Shown here piece after piece: positions 34,395 to 42,045 of a stretch of DNA of 64,000 bases; the first letter of the stretch is position 1, and each line of letters opens with the position of its first letter. Source of the stretch: Natronolimnobius sp. AArcel1 (GTDB taxonomy: Archaea; Halobacteriota; Halobacteria; Halobacteriales; Natrialbaceae); the NCBI RefSeq assembly GCF_011043775.1, contig NZ_JAAKXY010000003.1, positions 372,001 through 436,000 on the forward strand. The letters run 5' to 3'. Under the pieces are notes generated by a model, which was given only the letters and a program-made list of their open reading frames with translations, had not been told where the DNA came from and ran no database searches. A program made the position numbers and the translations under genes.

Positions 34395-34773
34395 TGCTAC
34401 GTAGGGCCACACTCCGCGGTTAATAAGTTTCGGAACTCGAGTGGATATAGTAAAGAACAGACACTGAGAATACTGTCAGTGTAGTTTGTTCTATTGTACC
34501 ACGGATGAGCAATTCATAGACGACCTATCCACTCACAACCTGGCCGTATGTCCAGCAATCACTTGTTGAATCCGTGGTGTTGTTTTCGTTCGTTTCGATT
34601 GATCGGATAGAAACGAGGAATTGGCAATGATCGTGATAACGAGCGCGTCTCACACTCACCTTGTCGCTGCACGCTCAGAGTGACTGCTTACAGACAGCAA
34701 CAGCGACAGAAAAATCACTCGTGGATATCTGCAACCCCAACTGCTTTTCGCGTGCCTCGACATTGTCCGTCAC
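34395..34773. other. 379-bp intergenic region with an inverted repeat
   Basis: No gene is recognised. It contains the inverted repeat at 34446-34498. The rest is moderately A/T-rich without a clear RNA fold or repeat. The promoter of the aldo-keto reductase should lie in the last 40 bases, but no strong TATA box is evident there. Confidence 0.5.
34446..34498. repeat. 53-bp inverted repeat
   Basis: It starts tatagtaaagaacagacactga and ends with tcagtgtagtttgttct followed by attgta. The inner arms (AGAACA..ACACTGA and TCAGTGT..TGTTCT) pair around an 8-base loop. The TATAGTA beginning recalls the hairpin elements at 19564 and 33234, but the inner sequence is different, so membership of the same family is uncertain. 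Confidence 0.55.
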
Positions 34774-35613
34774 ATGACGCCCGATGACGTCGATTCGATC
34801 GATTCGACGATGTGTCCAACCGCGAGTACCATACCGATGCTCGGACTCGGAACGTGGCAAGCCAGCAACGACGACTGTACTGCAGCCGTCCAGACCGCCC
34901 TCGAGTGTGGCTATCGACACATCGACACGGCACAGGGGTACGACAACGAGGACGCCGTTGGCGAGGGAATCGCCGCCTCCGACGTCGACCGCGACGACAT
35001 CTTCCTTGCAACGAAAGTCTCGAGTTCGAATCTCGCACACGAGGACATCCTCGAGACGGCACGCGAAAGCGTCGATCGCCTCGGTGTGGAGTCAGTCGAC
35101 CTACTGTACGTCCATTGGCCGTCCCGTGCGTACGATCCCGAGGGGACGCTGTCGGCGTTCGATCAGCTATACGACGAGGGGTTGATCGAAAACGTTGGCA
35201 TCAGTAACTTCGAACCTGAACAGATCGAGCAGGCAGTTGCTCTCTGTGATGCGCCGATTCTGGCGAATCAGGTCGAGTGTCATCCGTTGTTGCCACAGGA
35301 ACACATCCGCGACGCCTGTGCGAACTACGATATTGAGGTCGTGGCCTACAGCCCGCTTGCCCGCGGGTCGATCGTCGACCAGCCTGAGATTCAAGAGATC
35401 GCGGCCAAACACAACGTCACCGAAACGCAGGTCAGTCTCGCCTGGCTGCACGAGAAGGGAGTGACTGCCATCCCAAAGTCGGTCACGCCGGAGCACATCC
35501 GAGACAACTGGCGATCCCTGACGCTCGACCTCGAGCAAGATGACATCAACCGGATCGACGCGATTGATGAGACCAGCCGCGAAGTCGACCCGTCGTTTGC
35601 TCCCTGGAACTGA
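34774..35613 (+). CDS. Aldo-keto reductase
   Basis: A 279-residue TIM-barrel NAD(P)H oxidoreductase. The catalytic tetrad is visible: Asp and Tyr in YRHIDTAQGYDNED, Lys in FLATKVSSS, His in LLYVHWPSRAYD. The phrases GISNFEPEQIEQ, NQVECHPLLPQ and AIPKSVTPEHIRDN complete the family profile, close to 2,5-diketo-gluconate reductase-like enzymes. The carbonyl substrate is unknown. A second possible ATG lies at 34810 (MCPTASTIPMLGLGTW). Confidence 0.9.
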   Translation: MTPDDVDSIDSTMCPTASTIPMLGLGTWQASNDDCTAAVQTALECGYRHIDTAQGYDNEDAVGEGIAASDVDRDDIFLATKVSSSNLAHEDILETARESVDRLGVESVDLLYVHWPSRAYDPEGTLSAFDQLYDEGLIENVGISNFEPEQIEQAVALCDAPILANQVECHPLLPQEHIRDACANYDIEVVAYSPLARGSIVDQPEIQEIAAKHNVTETQVSLAWLHEKGVTAIPKSVTPEHIRDNWRSLTLDLEQDDINRIDAIDETSREVDPSFAPWN

Positions 35614-35733
35614 ACTACCCCCTGAATCAGCCGCTAATCCCTGATTACTCGGTTCTCGAGATCGATTCGTCAACGTGTTGTCGGTGCTGAAAGAGAAGGA
35701 AAGTTTACGGTACACCGGCAGTTTGGCTTGCGT

Positions 35734-36504
35734 ATGTCCACCCGCACACGGAATCGTGGCGGTGGTGGGATCGTCGGCGCGGTTAAGACCGACTTACAGC
35801 GGTTACACGGTGCTTGGATGGAGATCGTCTTCCCCAGGCAACGCGGCCGCGGCCACTCCGTCATGGGCAAATGGGAGCCTGAGACGCTTCCACAGAAAAT
35901 CGGTTACCGTCTCTGGAGTATCCTTGGAACGATTGGACTGCTACTCATGTATCCCCTGACCGTCGTCGGGCTGGGAACGCGTTACTACGCATCGAAACTC
36001 GATTCGACGCGGACGCGACTCGGTATCGCCGGCGTCACTGGCATGGCACTGGTTGGCTGGGGGCTGCTCACGCTTATCTGGGGCGCGATGGCCTACATAG
36101 AGCAAGTCGATATTCCGATCGAATCCGTCATCGCCGTCGCCGCCGCAAGCGGTGTCGCAACACTGTCGGCCGCCATCGCCTCCATGTTCGCCAAAGTCGG
36201 CGGGCGCATCACGACCGTCGTCTTTGCGTACCCATTCGGGATGACCGCGCTGTTCCTCCCGCCGGTCGTCGCCGCGCTCGTCACGCCCGCTCTCGAGCCC
36301 TACGTCTTAGAGCCGAGCTATCAGTTCGCCGCCTGGCTGCTTGCGAACCCGCTCGCCATTGGTGGTATCAACGAATTCCTCTGGGCAAACTTCGAACTCG
36401 AGGGCGCAGCGTACGCAGCGATGTGGCTCGGCTTCTCGTTCGCGCTGGGCTGGTTCCTCGGTATCCTCGTCTCGCTGGCGAATCTGGTTCGCCCGTCGAA
36501 CTAA
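35734..36504 (+). CDS. Multi-pass membrane protein, unknown function
   Basis: A 256-residue protein. A basic N-terminal cytoplasmic region (STRTRNRGGGG, RLHGAWMEIVFPRQRGRG) precedes about six hydrophobic helices (for example ILGTIGLLLMYPLTVVG, VTGMALVGWGLLTLIWGAM, VVFAYPFGMTALFLPPVVAALV). The end (MWLGFSFALGWFLGILVSLANLV) is also membrane. The family is not recognised. The ATG at 35734 is chosen, with gtttacgg (about 35702-35709) about 29 bases upstream. Confidence 0.7.
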   Translation: MSTRTRNRGGGGIVGAVKTDLQRLHGAWMEIVFPRQRGRGHSVMGKWEPETLPQKIGYRLWSILGTIGLLLMYPLTVVGLGTRYYASKLDSTRTRLGIAGVTGMALVGWGLLTLIWGAMAYIEQVDIPIESVIAVAAASGVATLSAAIASMFAKVGGRITTVVFAYPFGMTALFLPPVVAALVTPALEPYVLEPSYQFAAWLLANPLAIGGINEFLWANFELEGAAYAAMWLGFSFALGWFLGILVSLANLVRPSN

Positions 36505-36574
36505 CCGAAGACGTTCGGTCTCGAGAGCGTCTGTTTTCCGAACATAATTACTCGAGGACGCCCAAGCGTCTGCT

Positions 36575-36784
36575 ATGGCACTTGACCTCCCGAAAACGAT
36601 CGCGGCGTTCGTTGCAGTACTGGTCGTCGGCGTCGGCACGTTGTTTGCGCTGCCGGAACTGACGCCGATGGCACCGATGACGACGGACACGATCATGATG
36701 ATGGTCCTGCCGTCGATGGCAATCTTCGGTGCGATCATGCTCGCAATCGGCGTCAAACACGGCGAGTACCGCGCGACGAACTAG
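36575..36784 (+). CDS. Small two-helix membrane protein
   Basis: A 69-residue protein with two hydrophobic helices (TIAAFVAVLVVGVGTLFAL and MMMVLPSMAIFGAIMLAIGV) joined by a Met/Thr/Pro-rich loop (PELTPMAPMTTDTI), and a polar C-terminus KHGEYRATN. Proteins of this kind are common and unnamed in haloarchaea. It is followed by a T-run (36797-36801). Confidence 0.68.
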   Translation: MALDLPKTIAAFVAVLVVGVGTLFALPELTPMAPMTTDTIMMMVLPSMAIFGAIMLAIGVKHGEYRATN

Positions 36785-36796
36785 CGACTGCGATTC

Positions 36797-36801
36797 TTTT
36801 T
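36797..36801 (+). terminator. T-run terminator
   Basis: A TTTTT run in gattctttttgtgg, 13 bases after the stop of the small membrane protein, has the same look as the run after the protease gene. It also lies just beyond the 3' end of the convergent minus-strand gene at 36820. Confidence 0.4.
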
Positions 36802-36819
36802 GTGGCGTGGGCTAGCGTG

Positions 36820-37407
36820 TTACTGTGGGCTCGAGTCGACGGTTCTGCTGTGACGTTGCAGCCCGGCAAGCCCGAGCAGGTACGAACTCAAGAGGATGAA
36901 AAACCAGGCGTCAGCCCACGTTCCGTAGCCGTACTCGGACATCGTTGCCGCCGCCACGATGAACATGAGAACGCCAGCGCTGGTTAGAAGGCGTGCATTG
37001 ACGACGTGGTCGCCGTTCATGACGTTGCGAGCAGTTACGCCAGCCATTCCGCCGAACAGAACGTACAACCCGAGGAATACACCGGTAATCAGTGCTCCAA
37101 CCGGCGTCAGCGCTCCCTCGAGACCCACACCAATGAGCAGCGCTGAACCGACACCGTAGCCGATGATTGGCCCGCCGATGAACGCACCGATGAAAACGAG
37201 AGCAGTCCGTCGGCCCGCCTCGAGGTCGATCCGATCCCCGACACAATAGCACCCGACACCCACGGAGCCGACGCCGATCCAGGCGACGGTCCAACTGGCC
37301 TCGAGCCAGTGCCAGACCGGGTGGCCCGAGCCGAGCGCAACAGCGGCTTCACCGAGACGCACGACAAACGCGAGCAGCGCCGTCGCCACGAACAACCTTC
37401 GGTACAC
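36820..37407 (-). CDS. Membrane protein, tandem paralog B
   Basis: A 195-residue protein with about five or six hydrophobic helices, starting MYRRLFVATALLAFVVRLGE. It is clearly paralogous to the next gene upstream (37505-38098): both share MYRRLFVAT, WLEASWTVAW, FIGA, IGYGVGSALLIG and GMAGVTA. The family is not recognised. Mixed Gly/Ala-rich helices without charged residues give no hint of transport or catalysis. The 97-base gap to its paralog also resembles the sequence upstream of that paralog. Confidence 0.72.
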   Translation of the reverse strand: MYRRLFVATALLAFVVRLGEAAVALGSGHPVWHWLEASWTVAWIGVGSVGVGCYCVGDRIDLEAGRRTALVFIGAFIGGPIIGYGVGSALLIGVGLEGALTPVGALITGVFLGLYVLFGGMAGVTARNVMNGDHVVNARLLTSAGVLMFIVAAATMSEYGYGTWADAWFFILLSSYLLGLAGLQRHSRTVDSSPQ

Positions 37408-37504
37408 GCACGAACTGTCGGAACGTAATGTATAGTAGCTGTCGATTCGTGAAACGGCTGGCGCTGACTACCAGTGTGAACGCAAAAACGCAAACCTGCG
37501 TGAG

Positions 37505-38098
37505 TCAATCACTGAGGCGCTGACGCCTCGAGTCGCTGGATTCACTCTGTCGTTGCAGCCGGACGAGACTGAACATGTACACACTGAAAAGGAGTGTCGA
37601 CCAGGTGTCTGACCACCCCTGCCCGTAGCCAAACACCGTCGAGATCGCCGCAATGAGCGCGAGAATGCCGCTGAAGGTTAGAAACCGAGAACCAATAAAA
37701 GGGACATCGTTCGCCACAGCGTGGGCGGTCACGCCAGCCATGCCAGCAAGTGTGATGTACCCGCCGAGAAATGCACCCGTAATCACCTCACCGACAGGTA
37801 TCAGCCCTTCGAAGCCCAAACCAATGAGCAGCGCCGCACCGACGCTGTAGCCAATAGTTGTTCCACAGAAGAGTGCACCGATAAATGTAGATCGCGTGCG
37901 AATGCCCCCATCGAACGTGATCCGATCATCGGCTCGATAACACCAGAGGCCCACGACAAGAACACTGAGCCAAGCAACGGTCCAACTGGCCTCGAGCCAG
38001 TTCCAGAACGGGTTCGACGGACCGAGCGCGACGATAACCTCGCCGAGACGCACGAAAAAGCCAAGTAGTATCGTCGCCACGAACAGTCTTCGGTACAC
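37505..38098 (-). CDS. Membrane protein, tandem paralog A
   Basis: A 197-residue relative of the gene at 36820-37407, starting MYRRLFVATILLGFFVRLGE. The two align over their whole length without large gaps; they have diverged well below identity, so the duplication is old. The C-terminus (LQRQSESSDSRRQRLSD) is polar. Upstream (38099-38225) is sequence resembling the inter-paralog spacer and the 3' end of such a gene. Confidence 0.72.
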   Translation of the reverse strand: MYRRLFVATILLGFFVRLGEVIVALGPSNPFWNWLEASWTVAWLSVLVVGLWCYRADDRITFDGGIRTRSTFIGALFCGTTIGYSVGAALLIGLGFEGLIPVGEVITGAFLGGYITLAGMAGVTAHAVANDVPFIGSRFLTFSGILALIAAISTVFGYGQGWSDTWSTLLFSVYMFSLVRLQRQSESSDSRRQRLSD

Positions 38099-38225
38099 AC
38101 GAAATGTGTCTGAACGGAATGCGTAATAGCTGTCGGTAATCGTCCATCAGAAACGCTTGCTACCTGTGCTGGCGCGAAAATCAAACCCTGTCGAGGTACT
38201 CAGTGAGGCCGTACCGCCTCGAGTC
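38099..38225 (-). pseudogene. Remnant of a third copy's 3' end and spacer
   Basis: The stretch near 38199-38225 (tactcagtgaggccgtaccgc and on) resembles the 3' end of paralog A around 37503-37530 (tcactgaggcgctgacgcctc). The following spacer (38110-38195) shares blocks with 37430-37500, such as tagctgtcg and a gcg-rich/aaa/caaacc stretch. The arrangement suggests a third tandem copy lost except for its end. The match was made by eye only. Confidence 0.45.
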
Positions 38226-39196
38226 TACATGTAGCCGAGGTCGCGCAGACGCTCCATCAGGTCCTCTTTGTCCTGGGCGCGGCCTGCGCGCTCGGTCGTC
38301 TCCTCGAGGTTCTGCAACCATGCAGGGTCTTCTTCGGTCTTTTCGGTACTGATCTCGCTGCCGAGCGAGCGGAAGCCTTCCCAGTACTTCGGCGAGACTG
38401 GGGTGTCCGCAGGCTCGAGGTCATCCGGCAGGTCGTCTTTGCCTTCGGGGACGTAGCCCTCGTCTGGGAACTCGTCGACGGTGTCCGGGACGACGAAGTC
38501 CCAGAAGGCCTCCCAGACCGCAGCCTCGTCGAACTGCAGGATGGGCTGGACACGGTCGTGTGGCGGGTAGATGTCCGGGTCGTGGCGCTCCGAGAAGAAC
38601 GTCTCGTCGGCGCGAGCCTCCTGTTCATCCCAGCGGACGCCCGAGAGAATGCCGTCGATGTCGTGCTCCTCGAGTGCGTCGTTGAGCGCGACGGTCTTCA
38701 GCAGGTGGTTGCCCGCGTAGGTGTCGAGCAGGAACGGGAACGTGTCCTCTTCGTACTCGAGGATGTTCTCGACGTGGTGCTGGTTGTGGTCGGAGAGTTC
38801 GTCGATTGGGATGTCGTCGCCCGGCTCTAAGTCGTTGGCCTCGACGTACTGGCCGATGTCCTCGTTGCGCGCGTAGACGACCTCGAGACCCCATTCGTCA
38901 GCCCAGGAGTCGACGAAGTCGTGAATGTCGTCGAAGTGCTGGTAGTGGTCGATGAAGATTGCGGGCGGAACCTCGAGATCGAAGCGCTCGGCGACCTGCG
39001 TCACGAAGTACAGCACGAGCGTCGAGTCCTTCCCGCCGGTCCACATCACGGCCGGGTTCTCGTACTGCTCGAGACCCTGGCGGGTGACCTCGATCGCCTT
39101 CTCGATTTTATCGTTGATATGCGGATAGTCCGCGGGATCTTCGCCGGTGCCATCGTCGTAGTCGACGTCGACGTAGTCGGGGAAGTTCTCGGTCAT
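38225..39196 (-). CDS. PAPS-reductase/CysD-like PP-loop protein
   Basis: A 323-residue protein with a PP-loop ATP-pyrophosphatase fold: MWTGGKDSTLVLYFV near residue 50 is the P-loop variant, and GILSGVRWDEQEARADETFF followed by RVQPILQFDEAAVWEAFWDFV matches the ATP-sulfurylase small subunit (CysD)/PAPS reductase layout. It may reduce or make an activated sulfate, or act in another adenylation-type thiolation. A large acidic C-terminal part is haloarchaeal. It has a TTTAAG-type TATA element at 39224-39230 (minus strand), about 28 bases upstream. Confidence 0.8.
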   Translation of the reverse strand: MTENFPDYVDVDYDDGTGEDPADYPHINDKIEKAIEVTRQGLEQYENPAVMWTGGKDSTLVLYFVTQVAERFDLEVPPAIFIDHYQHFDDIHDFVDSWADEWGLEVVYARNEDIGQYVEANDLEPGDDIPIDELSDHNQHHVENILEYEEDTFPFLLDTYAGNHLLKTVALNDALEEHDIDGILSGVRWDEQEARADETFFSERHDPDIYPPHDRVQPILQFDEAAVWEAFWDFVVPDTVDEFPDEGYVPEGKDDLPDDLEPADTPVSPKYWEGFRSLGSEISTEKTEEDPAWLQNLEETTERAGRAQDKEDLMERLRDLGYM

Positions 39197-39532
39197 TTCG
39201 TGTAATTAGATATAATTACCACACTTAAACCGTTTGGGGGAGCGGAAACCTCTGACGGAATTTGAGACGGGACGAAAACGGTGGTGGTTGTTCTCACTCG
39301 GCGAAAGACGTACCCTGAATCGCGAACTCGAGTTCATTCCTTTTGCACTACAGCGGGTTCTCTGGTGCCTAATCGAGCGTTCGTGTGTGACGATAGTGTA
39401 TAACACAGCGAACAGAGACTCGCGTCACTGTCGAGGGACTCACCGTTCTCACGCGGACAACAGAGGCGGCAATATTGGGGCACACCACAACTTCATGGCT
39501 GCCAATGATGGGGCGACCTGACTCGAGTTTCC
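39197..39532. other. 336-bp intergenic region
   Basis: The left end holds the promoter of the PP-loop gene (rc gtttaag, 39224-39230, and A/T-rich taattatatc next to the start). Beyond that no gene is supported. Weak open frames on both strands have poor composition and no family resemblance. Confidence 0.5.
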
Positions 39533-40642
39533 TCAATCGAGCGACGGGGCTTCGATCTGCTGGTCTGCGTCGTCAGTCTCGAGTGCCTCCTGCAGCAGGG
39601 CCACGATGCGCTCGCTGGCGGACCCGTCGCCGTAGGGCTGTGGGCGCGCGTCGAGTTTCCAGTCAGTCACGAGTGCCTCACGGATCAGGTCTGCATTCGG
39701 GCCAACAAGCTGGTTCCAGCCACAGTCAACCGTTTCAGTCCACTCGGTTTCCTCGCGCATCGTGACACAGCGCGTCTCCAGGAAGAAGGCTTCCTTCTGG
39801 ACGCCGCCGGAGTCGGTCACGATCCGTTCAGCCCCATCGAGCAGGCGCACGAAGTCGAGATACCCCTGTGGCTCGATAATCTCGAGGTCCTCGTTCGCGC
39901 GCTCCCAGAGGCCGTAGGTCTCAAGCCGGTCAACCGTTCGCGGGTGTGCCGGGAACACGACCGGGACGGGTGCGCTCGCAAGCCCGTCCAGAATCGCCTC
40001 GAGATTGCCCCGGTCGTCCGTGTTGCTCGCCCGGTGGACTGTCGTTAGGATGAACTCGTCCTCCTCGAGGCCGAGATCCTCGAGAATGGAGGAACTATCA
40101 CGGGCGCGCTCGCGTGCGGCGAGGATTGCATCGTACATCACGTCACCCGTCCAGTGGACGCCATCGACGATCCCCTCGTTTGCGAGCGTCCCGACAGCGT
40201 CCTCGCTCGGCGCGAAGCACATGTCGGAGGCATGGTCCGTCAGAATCCGGTTGATCTCCTCGGGCATATCGCGGTTACCGCTTCGCAGTCCTGCCTCGAC
40301 GTGAGCGACTGCGACATCGCGTTTCGAGCCGACGATTGCCCCGGCGAGCGTCGAGTTGGTGTCGCCGTACAGCAAGATAGCGTCGGGATCGGTTTCTTCA
40401 ATCACCGGCTCGAGTTCGGCGATCATCCGCGCCGTCTGTCGGCCGTGGGTGTCGGATTCGACGCCGAGGTTGTACTCTGGTTCGGGGATGTCGAGTTCGT
40501 CGAAGAAGACGTCGGACATCTCCTTGTCGTAGTGCTGGCCGGTGTGAACCAGCACCTCCTCACCGACGTCGCGGATCTTTCGAGACACTGTGGCGGCCTT
40601 GATGAACTGCGGGCGCGCGCCGACGACCGAACAGACCCGCAT
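39533..40642 (-). CDS. wecB: UDP-N-acetylglucosamine 2-epimerase
   Basis: A 369-residue GT-B-fold epimerase converting UDP-GlcNAc to UDP-ManNAc for surface glycan synthesis. The family phrases are VVGARPQFIKAATVSR at the start, LVHTGQHYDKEMSDVFF, YGDTNSTLAGAI, HVEAGLRSG, PEEINRILTDH and the C-terminal RIVTDSGGVQKEAFFL. The start overlaps the DUF354 gene stop by one base, so the two are co-translated. Confidence 0.95.
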   Translation of the reverse strand: MRVCSVVGARPQFIKAATVSRKIRDVGEEVLVHTGQHYDKEMSDVFFDELDIPEPEYNLGVESDTHGRQTARMIAELEPVIEETDPDAILLYGDTNSTLAGAIVGSKRDVAVAHVEAGLRSGNRDMPEEINRILTDHASDMCFAPSEDAVGTLANEGIVDGVHWTGDVMYDAILAARERARDSSSILEDLGLEEDEFILTTVHRASNTDDRGNLEAILDGLASAPVPVVFPAHPRTVDRLETYGLWERANEDLEIIEPQGYLDFVRLLDGAERIVTDSGGVQKEAFFLETRCVTMREETEWTETVDCGWNQLVGPNADLIREALVTDWKLDARPQPYGDGSASERIVALLQEALETDDADQQIEAPSLD

Positions 40643-41724
40643 CAGTTGACCCCCCGTGGTGAGAGGTTGACTTGAACCGGCTCAGTGTTCGTGTCGCTGT
40701 ACGCCAGTGCAACGTCCGAAATAACGTCCGTGAGATTCACCATGTCTTCGACGTAGTCGTTTCGCCGCTGCTCCCACCGCTCGGGAGCTGACTCATCCGC
40801 AAGCAGTTCCTGTGAGCGCTCGAGGACCGCCTCGAACTCACCGATATTTTCGACGAGCCCCTGCTTCTCGAGTTCGAGGAAATTGCCCATATCGTCCTCG
40901 CCGACGAAAGAGTTCGACCGGAGCGCGGGCGTCCCAAGGAGCGCCGCCTCCGTGATCATCGTCTGCGTATCCGCGACCAGCAGAGCGGCCTCGTTGAGCG
41001 CGTCGTGCATCCGCGCCGGGTGGAGATCGAATTTCCGCGCCGGCAAGTCCTCGAACTCGAGGTCACCGCCTTCATCGGAGACGAAAATCGTGGCGTGGTC
41101 GGCAAGTTCCGAGAGCAACTCACGGCGCTGTTCGATCGAAAAGCCCTGTCGCCCAACGTCGTGGTGGCCGTTGAAGGCGTTGAATCGGACGATAGCGTAG
41201 GATTCGTCTTGATCGACGCCCAGATCGTCACGGACCGACTTGTCCGCCTCGAACACGTCAGGGTGGAGATACGCGGATTCTTTGAACCCCTCGAACTCGT
41301 AGTGTTTCGCCCCGAGATCCTTCTGGAACGCAGCCGGCGTCAGAAACGCCTGGACGAACGGCCGGGAGACGACGTGATCAAGCGAGGGCTCGGAGTCGAG
41401 CACGGCAATCGCCGGCGTTCGCGTGATCGTCCCCGTGTAGGCCGCATACGGGCCGATTCCAAAGATCACGTCCGGATCGAACTGGCGGGCTTGCGTGCCG
41501 ATTGTGGCCAGATGCGCCGGCAGTTCCCAGGCCAGCGAGTGCAGCGACTCCGAGCGATCACCGTAGGTCTCGTAGGGCACGTCGTGATACGAGAGCAGGG
41601 TTTCGGTGAACTCGTCGTTACGCGCGAGAACGAGTACATCGTGTCCATCATCCTCGAGTTGAGTGACCGTGTGTTTGTACAGATGGACGTGTGCCGGCGT
41701 GTTATTAAAGAAGAGACAGCGCAC
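40642..41724 (-). CDS. DUF354-family glycosyltransferase-like protein
   Basis: A 360-residue protein of the DUF354 family, a GT-B-like fold often found beside wecB in archaeal surface-sugar loci. It starts MRCLFFNNTPAHVHLYKHTV, with IFGIGPYAAYTGTI, LDSEPSLDHV and the C-terminal VADTQTMITEAALLGTPALRSNSFVGEDD, a donor-binding type segment. It probably handles a UDP-sugar or transfers one in cell-surface glycan assembly; the exact reaction is unknown. It is the first gene of the pair and overlaps wecB by one base. Confidence 0.88.
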   Translation of the reverse strand: MRCLFFNNTPAHVHLYKHTVTQLEDDGHDVLVLARNDEFTETLLSYHDVPYETYGDRSESLHSLAWELPAHLATIGTQARQFDPDVIFGIGPYAAYTGTITRTPAIAVLDSEPSLDHVVSRPFVQAFLTPAAFQKDLGAKHYEFEGFKESAYLHPDVFEADKSVRDDLGVDQDESYAIVRFNAFNGHHDVGRQGFSIEQRRELLSELADHATIFVSDEGGDLEFEDLPARKFDLHPARMHDALNEAALLVADTQTMITEAALLGTPALRSNSFVGEDDMGNFLELEKQGLVENIGEFEAVLERSQELLADESAPERWEQRRNDYVEDMVNLTDVISDVALAYSDTNTEPVQVNLSPRGVN

Positions 41725-42045
41725 GTCGTATCACCTCGTAGCTCATGACATCTATCCCTTCCAAAACGCGCTATATCGTTATCAGCGTGCTACTGCTATC
41801 GGGGGCAGCATACCGCTCGAGAGCGGACAACGGCGGCCAGTTTTTCGCTACGTAACGGTCGGATTGTCGCGGTAGTTCACTCCCTAAATACCGCGTTGGG
41901 TCAGCTTACAGTCGAAAGAGACTGCTACCTCCCTGTTGCAACTCACTACTCTCGCTTGCCCAGTTGTAGTACAGACGTACGACACTGCTGTGATCGATAG
42001 ACGACAGCGAAACGCACATTACACCGGGCTGATGAGTCAGTGGTG
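41725..42045. other. 321-bp intergenic region between divergent genes
   Basis: It separates the minus-strand DUF354 gene from a plus-strand exported protein. A 36-codon open frame at 41744-41854 (hydrophobic start) was considered and not accepted. No repeat, RNA gene or strong TATA box stands out; the spacing suggests both promoters are here. Confidence 0.5.

Noticed and set aside
36093-36284. A minus-strand 63-codon frame inside the membrane protein gene at 35734
   Set aside because: It is antisense to a protein with clear membrane topology and has only low-complexity composition.
39234-39521. A 95-codon plus-strand frame in the spacer before wecB
   Set aside because: It starts at a GTG inside the promoter of the neighbouring gene, has unbiased composition rich in Arg/Cys/Trp, and lacks any recognisable segment.
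41744-41854. A 36-codon frame with a hydrophobic start (MTSIPSKTRYIVISVLLL)
   Set aside because: It is too short, has no promoter at a fitting distance and no conserved feature; probably chance.
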